This document shows, piece by piece, positions 24,327-34,300 of a stretch of DNA of 64,000 nucleotides. The translations under genes and the position numbers were made by a program. Under the pieces are notes generated by a model. The model worked only from the letters and a program-made list of their open reading frames with translations, was not told where the DNA came from and ran no database searches. The DNA comes from JAMXLJ01 sp036558745 (GTDB taxonomy: Bacteria > Actinomycetota > Acidimicrobiia > IMCC26256 > JAMXLJ01), in contig DATBEZ010000097.1 in assembly GCA_036558745.1 (NCBI GenBank), forward strand, positions 1 through 64,000, written 5' to 3'. Position 1 is the stretch's first letter, and each line of letters starts with the position of its first letter.

Positions 24327-24857
24327 TCAGCGCGCTGCGACCTCGCGCAGGCGCGGGACCCAATGATCGAGTCCCGGGACCTCGCGGCCCGGCGTCTTGG
24401 CCCGGTCGTCGGCCCGACGCAGCTCGACGGACGCGGCCCAGTGCGGGCGGCGCTCGCAGCGCGCGACCTCGGCCGCGGGCAGTGCACCGCCCTGGAGCGC
24501 GAGCGTGCGGACGCTGTCGGGCGACAGCTGCGCGCGGTACTCGGGATCGACCGTGACCAGGTAGCGCTTCGCAGGGACGTGGTCCTCGACGAGCGTCGCG
24601 ACGCGCGGCCCGAACAACGCGCGCACCATCGCGGCGCCGAGCGTCGCGTGCTCCTCGATCGGGCCCACGGTGTGTGCGATGTCGTGGACGAGCCCCGCGA
24701 CCTGGAGCTCGACGTCGCCAGACTCCGCGAGCGCGAGCTCGTACGCACACTGCAACTGGTGGTCGAGCTCGCTGAACGGCAAGCCCTCGTCGGACGGGAC
24801 GTCGTCGAGCGCGCGGAGGAAGTCGACGAGCTCGTCGAGGGTGACGAACGCGTTCAC
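24327..24857 (-). CDS. HD-domain diiron oxygenase, PhnZ/TmpB-like
   Basis: A 176-aa HD-domain protein. Candidate iron ligands are H33 (LDHQLQCAYE), H58-D59 (VHDIAH), H70, H93 (VEDHVPAKRYL) and a late Asp in RRADDRAK. KRYLVTVDPEYRAQLSPDSVRTLALQGG is characteristic of the phosphonate-degradation HD oxygenases, which cleave the C-P bond of 1-hydroxyphosphonates with O2 to release phosphate. GTG 24857 overlaps the hydrolase stop as GTGA, so the two are coupled. It pairs with the PhnY-like gene on the opposite strand. Confidence 0.83.
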   Translation of the reverse strand: MNAFVTLDELVDFLRALDDVPSDEGLPFSELDHQLQCAYELALAESGDVELQVAGLVHDIAHTVGPIEEHATLGAAMVRALFGPRVATLVEDHVPAKRYLVTVDPEYRAQLSPDSVRTLALQGGALPAAEVARCERRPHWAASVELRRADDRAKTPGREVPGLDHWVPRLREVAAR

Positions 24858-26302
24858 GACGCGTGCTCCCGCGTCGGCGGCCACCGACCGATGCCGCCAT
24901 TCTCGAGCAGCATGCCGGTCATCGTGCGGTCCGCGTGCTCCGAACGCCACGCGAGCATGTCCTGCGCGAGCGGCAGGACCACCGCGGGCTCGCAGATCTC
25001 CGTGCGCCCGGTCGGGTCGGTGGCGAGGTCATAACAGAGCCACGAGCCGTCACCGAACTGCACGTACTGCGTGGCCGCGTCGCGCCGTACGGCGAGATGC
25101 ATGCGCTCGGGACGTCGGTCCCACGGCCACGGGTACTCGTGGGTGCGCAGCGCCATGTCGCGCCAGTCGAACTCCCAGTGCGCGGCATCGCGCCACCACT
25201 CGGGCGTCTCGCCCCGGAGGAACGGCGTGAGCGGGAGGCCGTCGCACTGCGCGGGGATCTCGACGTCCATCACCTCGCACAGCGTCGGGAACACGTCGAC
25301 GTTCTCGGTGAACTCGTGCACCGCGCCACCGTGCGCCTCGGGATGACGAGGATCGCGCACGATGCCGAGCACGTGATAGCTCGCCTCGAACCAGCCGAGC
25401 TTCTGCACGAGCCCGTGGTCACCGAGCTGCTCGCCGTGATCGGAGGTGACGAGGACGAACGTGTCGTCCCACTGATCCAGCTCGCGCAGCGCGTCCCACA
25501 CGCGACCGAGCTGGTGGTCGACCTCGCCGATCATGCCGTAGTACTGCGCGCGCATCTCGCGCTGGCCGCGCTCGTCTCGCGGCGCGGCCGCCAGCGGGAT
25601 CGACAGCGCGCCCTCGTGGAAGGGGTGGAGGCGTGCCGCCGGCGAGACCGGCAAGGGCACCGCATCGGGGTCGTAGGCGCGGCTCCACTCCCCCGCCGCC
25701 GCGTACGGCGGGTGCGGGCGCAGGTAGCTCGCGTGCACGAACCACGGCGGGTCGCGACGACGGAGCCACTCGATGAGCCGATCGGTGGTAAAGGCCGAGA
25801 TGCTGTGCTCGGCGGGCCGATCGGGCTCGGTCGCGAGCGTGTGATCGCGCGACTCGAACGGGCCGTAGCCGAGCTCGGCGAGCGACGCGTGCCAGTCGCG
25901 GTCGTGCGAGAGGTCGAGCGCGACCGAAAACCCGGGCAGCACACCCTCGTAGTCGGAGAGGCGCGGATCGTCGGGGCCGTCGGCCAGCCTCGGGTCGATC
26001 CCCTGGTCCGTGTACCCGAACAGGACCGGGTCGTATCCGGCCCGGCGCGCCGCGCGTGCGACGTTGTCGAAGCGGTCGTCGAGCGGGGTGCCGTTGGCGA
26101 CGACGCGGTTGTTCATCTGGTACGTACCCGTGTACAGGCACGCCCGCCCCGGCGAGCACGGCGCGGCCTGGCTGTAGTGGCGGGCGAGACGGACACCGTC
26201 GGCCGCGAGCGCGTCGAGATGCGGCGTGCGCACGACGGGATGCCCGGCGGCCGACAAGCTGTCGCCCCGGAACTGGTCCAGCGTCACCAGAAGGACGTTC
26301 AT
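24854..26302 (-). CDS. Phosphonate monoester hydrolase/arylsulfatase-like enzyme
   Basis: A 482-aa sulfatase-superfamily enzyme. D9 (VTLDQFRGD) starts the metal site. C49 in PCSPGR is the Cys-type formylglycine site, needing conversion by a sulfatase-modifying enzyme not seen here. TSDHGEQLGDHG provides later metal ligands. C-terminal segments WEFDWRD, YVQFGDGSWLCYDL and AWRSEHADRTMT resemble rhizobial phosphonate monoester hydrolase more than choline sulfatase. ATG 26302 is used with GAGGCGGGG upstream. It is coupled to the PhnZ-like gene, so it could release phosphonates from esters for that pathway; a sulfatase role remains possible. Confidence 0.82.
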   Translation of the reverse strand: MNVLLVTLDQFRGDSLSAAGHPVVRTPHLDALAADGVRLARHYSQAAPCSPGRACLYTGTYQMNNRVVANGTPLDDRFDNVARAARRAGYDPVLFGYTDQGIDPRLADGPDDPRLSDYEGVLPGFSVALDLSHDRDWHASLAELGYGPFESRDHTLATEPDRPAEHSISAFTTDRLIEWLRRRDPPWFVHASYLRPHPPYAAAGEWSRAYDPDAVPLPVSPAARLHPFHEGALSIPLAAAPRDERGQREMRAQYYGMIGEVDHQLGRVWDALRELDQWDDTFVLVTSDHGEQLGDHGLVQKLGWFEASYHVLGIVRDPRHPEAHGGAVHEFTENVDVFPTLCEVMDVEIPAQCDGLPLTPFLRGETPEWWRDAAHWEFDWRDMALRTHEYPWPWDRRPERMHLAVRRDAATQYVQFGDGSWLCYDLATDPTGRTEICEPAVVLPLAQDMLAWRSEHADRTMTGMLLENGGIGRWPPTREHAS

Positions 26303-26426
26303 CCCCGCCTCAGCCACTCGGCGCCCATCCTGACACGCCTCGGTGAACGACGGGCGGGGCATCGCCAGATCGCGGACTAAGCTCACCCGCCGCGGCATTC
26401 GGGTCCAGGGCGACTACGAAGCCGAC

Positions 26427-26906
26427 GTGCTGTCGAGCACGACCGTGGCCGACGTCATGACGCGCGACGTCGACACACTGCCCGAGACGACCCCGGTCGG
26501 GCGGGCTCGACAACTGCTCGAACGTGCCGGGCACGATGCGTTCCCCGTCGTCGACGCGGCCGGGCACGGTGTCGCGATCCTCACTCGACGCGATCTCCTC
26601 GCGCGCGAGTCCGATGGCAACGAGCCGGTGCTCGCCGTCGCGACGCCTCAGGTGATCGAGGTCCGGCCAGACGACACGCTCCTCGACGCCGTGCAACGAC
26701 TCGTCGAGGAGGAGGTCACGCACCTCCCCGTCGTCGAGGACGACAAGCTCATCGGGATCTGCACCCGGACCGACATCCTGCGCGCCCGGATGCGCCAATT
26801 CGAGCGGGAGCAGCTGCAACCGGGATGGTCTCCGTCGCGGCCGCATCTTCGCCGCCGGCGCCACGGCCACGACACTCCCACGAGCGGAGCAACTCCTCCC
26901 GGCTGA
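26427..26906 (+). CDS. Two-CBS-domain protein
   Basis: A protein of about 159 aa made of a CBS pair: VADVMTRDVDTLPETTPVGRA opens the first and LLDAVQRLVEEEVTHLPVVEDDKLIGICTRTDIL closes the second. CBS pairs bind adenine nucleotides and act as sensors. The start is uncertain: GTG 26427 directly precedes the domain, while GTG 26343 would add 28 residues that look non-native; TAAGCT at 26378-26383 could be a -10. It sits between the sulfatase-like gene and the pilus locus. Confidence 0.8.
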   Translation: MLSSTTVADVMTRDVDTLPETTPVGRARQLLERAGHDAFPVVDAAGHGVAILTRRDLLARESDGNEPVLAVATPQVIEVRPDDTLLDAVQRLVEEEVTHLPVVEDDKLIGICTRTDILRARMRQFEREQLQPGWSPSRPHLRRRRHGHDTPTSGATPPG

Positions 26907-26910
26907 CGCA

Positions 26911-26927
26911 CCCGGGTCGGACCCGGG
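26911..26927. terminator. Short hairpin after the CBS gene
   Basis: CCCGGGT (26911-26917) and ACCCGGG (26921-26927) form a 7-bp stem with a 3-nt loop, 5 nt after the CBS stop codon. There is no T-tract. The rest of the gap up to pilB (26928-27053) holds no feature I can name. Confidence 0.45.
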
Positions 26928-27053
26928 AGAATTCTTCGGAAGACCCGTTACCTGATGCCGCGGCGCCGCGATGGCCCGGAGGCATGGGGCTGGGCAGAGG
27001 GCAACCGTCGAAGGGCGCGTTCACGCGCGCGTCAACACTCCTGAGGGGGACCG

Positions 27054-28808
27054 GTGCGACGCCGCGCCGCTAGCACCGTCACCCGCGAGGTCGCGGCGAC
27101 GATCGTGCCCGACGCGGGCCGCAGCGTCGGCCGACCGCGCCTTGGTGACGTCCTCGTCGGCGCGGGGGTGATGGAGCGGGATGCGATCGAGGCGCTCGTC
27201 GCGAACGGGCTGCCGGGCCGTCTCGGCACGTCGCTCGTCACGCGCGGTTACCTCGACGAGAGCACGGTGACCCGGTCGCTGGGTCACCAGCTCGAGATCC
27301 CCGTCGTCGACCTGCGGACCGCGCAACCCGACGCCGCAGCCGCGGCGCTGCTGACCGGCGCCGACGCGCACCGTCTCGACGTCCTCCCCCTGTCGCTCCA
27401 GGACGACGTGTTGACGGTGGCGATCGCCGATCCGCTGGACGATGCCGCACGCGACGTGCTGCGCGGGCTGCCCGTGCGCGAGGTCCATCTCGTGCTCGGC
27501 GTCCCGTCGCACCTCCGCAACCGCGTCAACCAGACCTACCGCGCGACGGCAGCCGTCGACGACGACATCGAGGCCTTCCGCGCCAGTGGGGACTTCGTCG
27601 ACCCCACGCTCGTCGCCGAGGCCGGCACCGACGACGACGCGCCCATCGTCCAAATCGTCAACAAGATCGTGACCCAGGCGCTGCGCGACCGCGCCTCCGA
27701 CGTCCACATCGAGCCGAGTGACGACGGTGTGCACGTCCGCTTCCGCGTCGACGGCGCGCTGCACGACGTGCTGTCGCTGCCCACCGACATGGGTCCGGCG
27801 CTCGTCAGCCGGATCAAGATCATGGCCGACATGAACATCGTCGAACGGCGCCGTCCCCAGGACGGACAGTTCGAGATGGCGGTCGACGGTCGCGACCTCG
27901 ATGTGCGGGTCTCGACCACCGCGACGATCTGGGGCGAGAAGACGGTGCTGCGGCTGCTCGACCGCACCCGTTCGCTCCTGCGCCTCGCCGACCTCGGCAT
28001 GCCGCCGAGCACGAGCGCGCTCTACTCGCGAATCGTCGCCTCGCCGTTCGGGATGGTGATCGTCGCGGGACCGACCGGCAGCGGCAAGACGACGACGCTG
28101 TACGCAACGCTGACGGAGATCAACCGTCCCGACATCAACGTCATGACGATCGAGGACCCGGTCGAGTACGTCTTCCCCCGGGCCAACCAGATCCAGATCA
28201 GCGACCAGGCCGGGCTGACGTTCGCGACGGGACTCAAGTCGATCCTGCGCCAGGACCCCGACGTCATCCTCGTCGGCGAGGTGCGCGACGTCGAGACCGC
28301 CGGCATCGCGGTGCAGAGCGCGCTGACGGGACACCTCGTGCTCTCGTCGGTGCACGCGATCGACACGATCTCGGCGCTCTACCGCCTGCTCGACATGGGC
28401 ATCGAGTCGTTCCGCGTCACGTCCGCGATCGTCGGCGTCGTCGCCCAACGCCTCGTGCGTCGCATCTGCCGCTCGTGTGCGCGCCCGTACGAGCCGACCG
28501 CACAGGACGTCGCCGTCTTCTCCAAGCTGGGTGGCGGGGAGAAGCGCACCTGGTTCAGGGGCGGGGGCTGCGCGCTCTGCAGCGGGACCGGCTACCTCGA
28601 TCGCATCGGCGTGTACGAGGTGCTGGCCCTGTCCGACGAGGTCCGCGCCTGCCTCGCCGAGGGCGCACCACCGCGCGTCGCCCGTGAGGCCGCGGTCCGC
28701 CGCGGGCTCCAGACGTTGCACCGCCAAGCGATGCATCTCGTCGAGGCCGACGTCACGACCATCGACGAAGTGGTCCGCCACGTGTTCGTCTCGGAGGGGT
28801 TCGAATGA
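27054..28808 (+). CDS. pilB: Type IV pilus extension ATPase PilB
   Basis: A 584-aa GspE/PilB-family motor. An N-terminal MshEN-like region (about 25-150) is followed by the ATPase core with Walker A GPTGSGKTT (about 339-347), the Asp box (TIEDPVEY), Walker B (DVILVGEVRD) and the His box (GHLVLSSVHA). Two Cys-x2-Cys pairs, CRSC and CALC, form the zinc site of the PilB group. The start is GTG 27054 with GAGGGGG upstream. It drives pilus assembly at the inner face of the membrane and is coupled to pilC through an ATGA overlap. Confidence 0.93.
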   Translation: MRRRAASTVTREVAATIVPDAGRSVGRPRLGDVLVGAGVMERDAIEALVANGLPGRLGTSLVTRGYLDESTVTRSLGHQLEIPVVDLRTAQPDAAAAALLTGADAHRLDVLPLSLQDDVLTVAIADPLDDAARDVLRGLPVREVHLVLGVPSHLRNRVNQTYRATAAVDDDIEAFRASGDFVDPTLVAEAGTDDDAPIVQIVNKIVTQALRDRASDVHIEPSDDGVHVRFRVDGALHDVLSLPTDMGPALVSRIKIMADMNIVERRRPQDGQFEMAVDGRDLDVRVSTTATIWGEKTVLRLLDRTRSLLRLADLGMPPSTSALYSRIVASPFGMVIVAGPTGSGKTTTLYATLTEINRPDINVMTIEDPVEYVFPRANQIQISDQAGLTFATGLKSILRQDPDVILVGEVRDVETAGIAVQSALTGHLVLSSVHAIDTISALYRLLDMGIESFRVTSAIVGVVAQRLVRRICRSCARPYEPTAQDVAVFSKLGGGEKRTWFRGGGCALCSGTGYLDRIGVYEVLALSDEVRACLAEGAPPRVAREAAVRRGLQTLHRQAMHLVEADVTTIDEVVRHVFVSEGFE

Positions 28809-29926
28809 CGACCGCCACGATGCAACCGCCGGCGCCGACGGCTCCGGCGGCCCGGCCCTGGTACAAGCGGGAGTTCTACATCGGGCGCGCCGTCGAGGCG
28901 GAAGAGGTCATGAACTTCTCCCGCCAGGCCGCGTCGTTCCTGCGATCGGGGATCCCGATCATCGACGCGCTCGGTGTCGTCGCCGAGGAAACCAGCTCCA
29001 AGAAGATGCGCGAGGTCCTCGCCGAGCTCCAGCGCAAGCTGCGCGGGGGCATGAGCTTCGGCGACGCCATCGCCGAGTACACCAAGGTCTTCCCCGGCTA
29101 CTACATCGCCGTCGTGCGCGCCGCGGAGCTCACCGGCCAGCTCGACGACGCCATGGAGCAGCTCTCGGGCTACATCGAGCGCGACCTCGCGGCACGGCGC
29201 CAGGTGAAGAGCTCGCTCACCTATCCGAGCATCGTGATGGTGCTCGCGATCGTCGCCGTCGTCGTCATGTCGACGTGGGTGCTGCCGAAATTCAAGAGCT
29301 TCTACACCGGCCTCGGCGCGCGGCTGCCGCTCCCGACCCGGATGCTCCTGAACTTCACGAACTTCATCGGCACGTGGTGGTACGTCATCGTCGGTGCGGT
29401 GGTGGCGATCGTGCTCATCACGCTCGCGGTTCTCGGCGGGAAGCACGGCAAGGCGCGTCGCGACGCGCTGCTGCTGCGGTTGCCCGCGATCGGCCCCCTC
29501 GTGCACCTCATCGCGGTCGAGCGGTTCTGCCGGGTGCTCGCCACGCTCACGCACGCCGGCGTCTCGCTGCCGACCGCGGTGCAGGTGTCGGCCGACAGCA
29601 CCAACAACCGCGTGTTCCAGACCAAGGTCACCGAGGCGCGGGAGCTCATGATGCGCGGCGGAGGCCTGGCGCGCCCGCTCGCCGACACCGGGATCTTCCC
29701 CCCGGCCGCGCGCCAGATGATCCGCGTCGGTGAGAGCACCGGTTCGCTCGACGAGCAGCTGCGCTCCGCGGCGATCTTCTACGAGCGCGAGCTCAACTAC
29801 CGGTTGAAGAAGGTCACCGACTACTTCGAACCGGCCGTCATCCTCTTCGTCGGTGGTGTCGTCGGCTTCATCGCGGTCGCGCAGATCTCCGCGATGTACA
29901 GCGTCTACCACCAGATCCACACCTGA
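28805..29926 (+). CDS. pilC: Type IV pilus inner-membrane platform protein PilC
   Basis: A 373-aa GspF/PilC-family protein. Two repeated cytoplasmic helical bundles (FSRQAASFLRSGIPIIDAL and FCRVLATLTHAGVSLPTAV) alternate with three hydrophobic segments (about 145-170, 190-220 and 340-365). It couples PilB to the growing pilus. The start overlaps pilB as ATGA, and the typical length is retained. Confidence 0.93.
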   Translation: MTTATMQPPAPTAPAARPWYKREFYIGRAVEAEEVMNFSRQAASFLRSGIPIIDALGVVAEETSSKKMREVLAELQRKLRGGMSFGDAIAEYTKVFPGYYIAVVRAAELTGQLDDAMEQLSGYIERDLAARRQVKSSLTYPSIVMVLAIVAVVVMSTWVLPKFKSFYTGLGARLPLPTRMLLNFTNFIGTWWYVIVGAVVAIVLITLAVLGGKHGKARRDALLLRLPAIGPLVHLIAVERFCRVLATLTHAGVSLPTAVQVSADSTNNRVFQTKVTEARELMMRGGGLARPLADTGIFPPAARQMIRVGESTGSLDEQLRSAAIFYERELNYRLKKVTDYFEPAVILFVGGVVGFIAVAQISAMYSVYHQIHT

Positions 29927-30010
29927 GACACACAGGGGCGTGCCTCGGCGCGTCGGGCAAGCAACCAATGAAGACGGTCCCAGCGGGCCAGGGCAGGGAG
30001 GCAAGACAAC

Positions 30011-30388
30011 GTGAACCAAGAGACCAAGAAGCGGGGATGGCTTCGTGAGGGTGACGATGGTTTCACCCTCATCGAGCTCCTGATCGCGATCGTGGTGGCG
30101 GGAATCCTCACCACCGTGGCGATCGTCGGCATCGGCAGCCTCGCCGACAACGGCAAGTCGTCGGCGTGCAAGGCGACCGCCGACGCGGCGAAGGCGGCGT
30201 CGGCCGTGTACTACGCGAACAACGACAGTGCGTACCCGGCGAACTTCACCGCCATGATCAGCGGCGGCGAGCTCGACAACTCGGCCGGCCTGACCGACGG
30301 TGGGCTGACGCTGAAGAACGGCACGAAGTGGACCGTCACGATGACGGCCGGCTCCGGGAACACGGCACCGACCTTCACCTGCAGCTAG
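30011..30388 (+). CDS. Type IV major pilin-like prepilin
   Basis: A 125-aa prepilin. The class III leader ends KKRGWLREGDDG with cleavage before FTLIELLIAIVVAGIL, giving Gly-1 and Glu+5. The hydrophobic stem is followed by a small globular domain with two Cys (KSSACK and the C-terminal CS) that could form a disulphide. Size and position behind pilC suggest the major subunit. The start is GTG 30011 with GGGAGG upstream. A strong hairpin follows, which would favour its expression over the downstream minor pilins. Confidence 0.9.
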   Translation: MNQETKKRGWLREGDDGFTLIELLIAIVVAGILTTVAIVGIGSLADNGKSSACKATADAAKAASAVYYANNDSAYPANFTAMISGGELDNSAGLTDGGLTLKNGTKWTVTMTAGSGNTAPTFTCS

Positions 30389-30394
30389 TGGAGC

Positions 30395-30426
30395 GAGTCC
30401 CGGGGCGGCGCTCCGCCCCGGGACTC
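30395..30426 (+). terminator. Strong hairpin after the pilin gene
   Basis: GAGTCCCGGGGCGG (30395-30408) and CCGCCCCGGGACTC (30413-30426) are perfect 14-bp arms around CGCT, starting 6 nt after the pilin stop. It lacks a T-tract, so it could be a partial terminator or an mRNA-stabilising end before the minor pilins. Confidence 0.7.
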
Positions 30427-30471
30427 CTCCACACCCGATCCCTTCTGCATGCGACCGAGGTGGGTGACGTC

Positions 30472-30876
30472 GTGCGCGCACGCAACACAGCCGGCGAGAC
30501 CCTCGTCGAGCTCTGCATCGCCATCGTGATCATGGGCGCGGTCGTCGCGGCCTACTTCGGCGCGTGGACCACCGCGGGGACTGCGTCGAAGAGCGCGCGC
30601 GACCTCGTCACGGCCGACGCGATCCTCCGCACCTACGCCGAATCGACCAAGTCGGCGGTGCGCGACGGCTGCGCGACCTCGTCGGCGTCCACCCCCTCTT
30701 CGACGTTCACCGTCACCTATCCCGACACGCTTCCCACGGCCTTCGCGATCAGCAGCTCGCCGAGCCTGACGAACCAGGGGTGCCCGGGCGTGACGGCGGT
30801 GCTTCCCGTCACGCTCACGGTCACGCTCCCGAGCGGGCACACGAAATCCCTCGACATCGCGGTGCGAACGCCATGA
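30472..30876 (+). CDS. Minor pilin-like prepilin
   Basis: About 134 aa. The leader ends NTAG, followed by ETLVELCIAIVIMGAVVAAYFG, a class III prepilin stem with Glu+5. The globular part is Ser/Thr-rich with two Cys. GTG 30472 (GAGG 11 nt upstream) is used; GTG 30460 is also in frame. It overlaps the next gene as ATGA. It is probably a minor or pseudopilin that primes or decorates the fibre. Confidence 0.8.
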   Translation: MRARNTAGETLVELCIAIVIMGAVVAAYFGAWTTAGTASKSARDLVTADAILRTYAESTKSAVRDGCATSSASTPSSTFTVTYPDTLPTAFAISSSPSLTNQGCPGVTAVLPVTLTVTLPSGHTKSLDIAVRTP

Positions 30877-31352
30877 GCGCGTCCAGGACGCGTGACGAGC
30901 GCGGCGCATCGCTCATCCTCGCGGTCGCGTTCATGGTCATCGTCGGCGCGATCTCCGCCAGCCTCTTCTCGATGATCACGAGCAGCGTCAACGACCGCAC
31001 GATCCTCGACGGCGTTCGCAACCGCGAGTACGCGGCCGACGCCGGCGTCGAGTTCGCGATCGCGCAGGTGCGCAGCCTCCCCGCTCCGGGCGACACGCCC
31101 TGCGGCGGGCCGTACCTGCGATCTGCCGTCGACGGCGTCGCGATCAGGGTCGAGTGCAGCAACGACTTCGCCGTCACCCGGAGCGGCTTCCAGCAGTTCA
31201 ACGTCGTCTTCACGGCGTGCGCGCAATCCGGGAACACCGCGTGCGGTGACGCGACGACGCCCGTCATCGTGCGGGCCGAGATCAACTACCAACGGGCCGC
31301 GACCCAACCGGCGACGCGCACATACGTCCAGTCCTGGAGCGTGAACGGATGA
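30873..31352 (+). CDS. PilX-type pilus assembly protein
   Basis: A 159-aa prepilin-like protein. DERG precedes ASLILAVAFMVIVGAISASLFSMI; position +5 is not Glu, as in PilX/GspK-type initiator subunits. A later NREYAADAGVEFAIAQVR matches the PilX N-terminal region. It overlaps both neighbours as ATGA, so it is made with the giant prepilin that follows. It may form the tip complex with it. Confidence 0.82.
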   Translation: MSASRTRDERGASLILAVAFMVIVGAISASLFSMITSSVNDRTILDGVRNREYAADAGVEFAIAQVRSLPAPGDTPCGGPYLRSAVDGVAIRVECSNDFAVTRSGFQQFNVVFTACAQSGNTACGDATTPVIVRAEINYQRAATQPATRTYVQSWSVNG

Positions 31353-34300
31353 GGCTGCCGCGCCGCGAGGAGAACGGCTTCACGCTCATCGAGCTGCTGA
31401 TCAGCATCGTGCTGCTCTCGATGATCACGGGCGCGGTGGCCTCCGCGCTCGTCACCGCGCTCAACCAGTCGCGCACGAACACGCAGCGCGTACGCGAGGC
31501 CAACGACGCCCAGGTCATCGCCGCGTACCTCGTGCGGGACGCCCAGGCCACGGGCGGGAGCAACCCGGCGACGGGACTGTCCGACCCGGCGCTGGGAGTG
31601 TCGACGACCGACGACGCGGGATGCACGGGGCCAGGCGCGCTCGTCGCGCGGTTCGAGTGGCGCGACTACTTCCTCGCGAGCGGTCTCACCTCCAGGCTCC
31701 ACGTGGCCGGCTACTTCTACGACGCGACAAGCAACACCCTCGTTCGCGCCAGCTGCACCGACGGCGGCGCCGCGTCGCTCTTGCCGCTCGGCTCCGACAT
31801 CGGCTCGACGCCGCAGCCGCCGACGTTGACGTGCGACGGCAGCGGAATCTGTCCGCGCTTTCCCGACACGGTGCAGCTGACGCTCTACGAGACGAACAAC
31901 CCGGTCACGCACGCGCCCGGCCCCTACCAGGTCGTGCTCACCGCCAGCCTGAGGCCGGAGCCCCAGAGCGCGGCGTCGAGCAGCAACTCGACGCCGGTCC
32001 CGTTGCTCGCGCTCGGCGGCGGTGTCGGGTGTGGCGCCGGCGCCGGCGGTCTCGACATCGAGGGCAACCCGAACGTCCGCGTCTACGGGACCGTCGACGT
32101 GGATGCGACCGACCTCAGCGGATGCCCGGCGATGGAAGCTGCCGACCCGGCGCTGCTGTTCGTGGCGGGTGGCACGTCGATCCTGAGCGGCGGCTCGTGC
32201 GCGGGCCTGCGTTGCCCGGGTTCCATCGCCTCGTACCCGAACCCCCTGATCGATCCGTTCGCGTCGCTCACACCGCCGTCGGCGACGTGCGCCGGCGGCG
32301 GCAACCCCGCGCCGGTGAACGGTCACTACTCGCCCGGCACCTATCCGCAACTGCTGAGCCTGAACGGCAACTTCGTCTTCGATCCGGGCACGTACGTGTT
32401 CTGCAACGGCGTGACCATCAGCGGTGGCACGATCACGGGGACCGGCGTCTTGTGGTATCTCGCGGGCGGCACGCTGACGGCGACGGGTGGCACGACGACC
32501 CTGACGGCTGCGACCGGCGCGTACAACCCGCTCGTGGTGTGGCAAGCGGCGAGCGACGCGGCGACGATGTCCACCTCGGGGAACGCGGCGCTGCGCTTCG
32601 CGGGCACGCTCTACGTGCCGAACGCGATCGTCGACCTCGAGGGCACCGCCGACTCTGCGTTCACGTCGATCGTCGCGATGACCGTGGAGATCAAGGGCAA
32701 CCACACGATCACGATCGGTACCCCGCCGGCGTCGTCGCTGTCGATCACCGGCCCCACGACGTTGCCGTCGTGGACCCGGGGCGTCGCGTACCCGGCGACC
32801 ACCGTGACCGCGACGGGCGGTTCCGGCATCAACACCTGGTCGGCCACGGGCCTGCCCGCCGGACTGACGATCAACGCGGCCACCGGCGTCATCTCCGGAA
32901 CGCCGACCACCACAGGCGGCGCCACCGTGACCGTCAACGTCATCGACTCGCTGGGCGACACCGCCAGCAGGGCGTACACGCTGACGATCAACGGACCGCC
33001 GACGATCAGCGGCCCCGCGTCACTTCCCTCGTGGACCGTCAACCGCGACTACCCGGGCACCGCGATCACCGCCGCCGCGGGCACCACGCCGTACACGTGG
33101 TCGGCGACCGGCCTGCCGCCCGGCGTCGGCATCAACGCGACGACCGGTGTGGTCGCGGGGACACCGAGCACGACCGGCTCGTACAACCCGGTGATCACCG
33201 TGACCGACGCAGCGGGCGTGAGCGCGACCCGCGGCTACGCGGTGACGATCAACGCGACACCGGGCATCACCGGCCCCGCATCGCTGCCCAACTGGACCGC
33301 GGGGCGCGCCTATCCGAGCCAGACGATGACCGCGACCGCGGGTACGACACCGTACGCGTGGGCTGCGAGCGGGCTGCCGCCCGGCATCACGATCAACGCG
33401 GGCACCGGCGTGATCTCCGGGACGCCCACGACCGCGGGGACGTATTCGGTGACCGTGAGCATGACCGACACGGCCGGCGCGACCGCGACGCACGCGTACG
33501 CGGTGACCATCAACCCCGCACCGATCGTCGGCACGACCTCGCTGCCCAACGGCGAGCTCACGGTCCCGTACAGCACGACGCTGTCGCCCGGCAGCGGCAC
33601 GCCGCCGTACACGTGGTCGGCGACCGGGCTGCCGCCCGGGTTGACGCTCAACCCGACGAGCGGCGTGCTCTCCGGAACGCCCACGGTCGCGGGCACGTAC
33701 AACGCGGTGAAGATCACGGTCACCGACTCGACGGGCGCGAGCGGTTCGCGCACCTACACCGTCGTGATCGCGGCCACGCCGTCGATCACCGGACCGGCAT
33801 CGCTCGCCACGTGGACGATCGGACGCGACTACCCGGGCACCCAGATCATCGGCACCAACGGCACGACGCCGTACTCGTGGTCGGCCACCGGGCTTCCGTC
33901 CGGGCTCGCGATCAACGCGACGACGGGTGTGATCGCCGGCACGCCGGCGGCGAACGGCTCGTTCTCCGTGACCGTGACGCTCACGGACGCGAACGGCGTC
34001 ACCGCGACGCGCGCGTACACGCTCGTGATCAATACCGCTCCTTCCATCACGACGTCGTCGTTGCCGAATGGTGAGCAGGGCATCGCGTACAGCAGGACGA
34101 TGGCCGCGACGAGCGGCACCACGCCGTACACATGGGCCGCGAGCGGGCTGCCGCCGGGCCTGACGATGAGCACCGGCGGCGTGCTGTCGGGAACGCCGAC
34201 CGCCGCGGGTACCTACTCCGTCACCATCACCGTGTCCGACGCGGCCGGAGCCACCGCGACGCGCATCTACTCGCTGACGCTCAATCCCCCGCCGACGATC

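Noticed and set aside
26928..27053. Possible c-di-GMP riboswitch upstream of pilB
   Set aside because: Pilus genes are often controlled this way and some GC-rich stems exist, but the conserved GEMM sequence blocks are not present.
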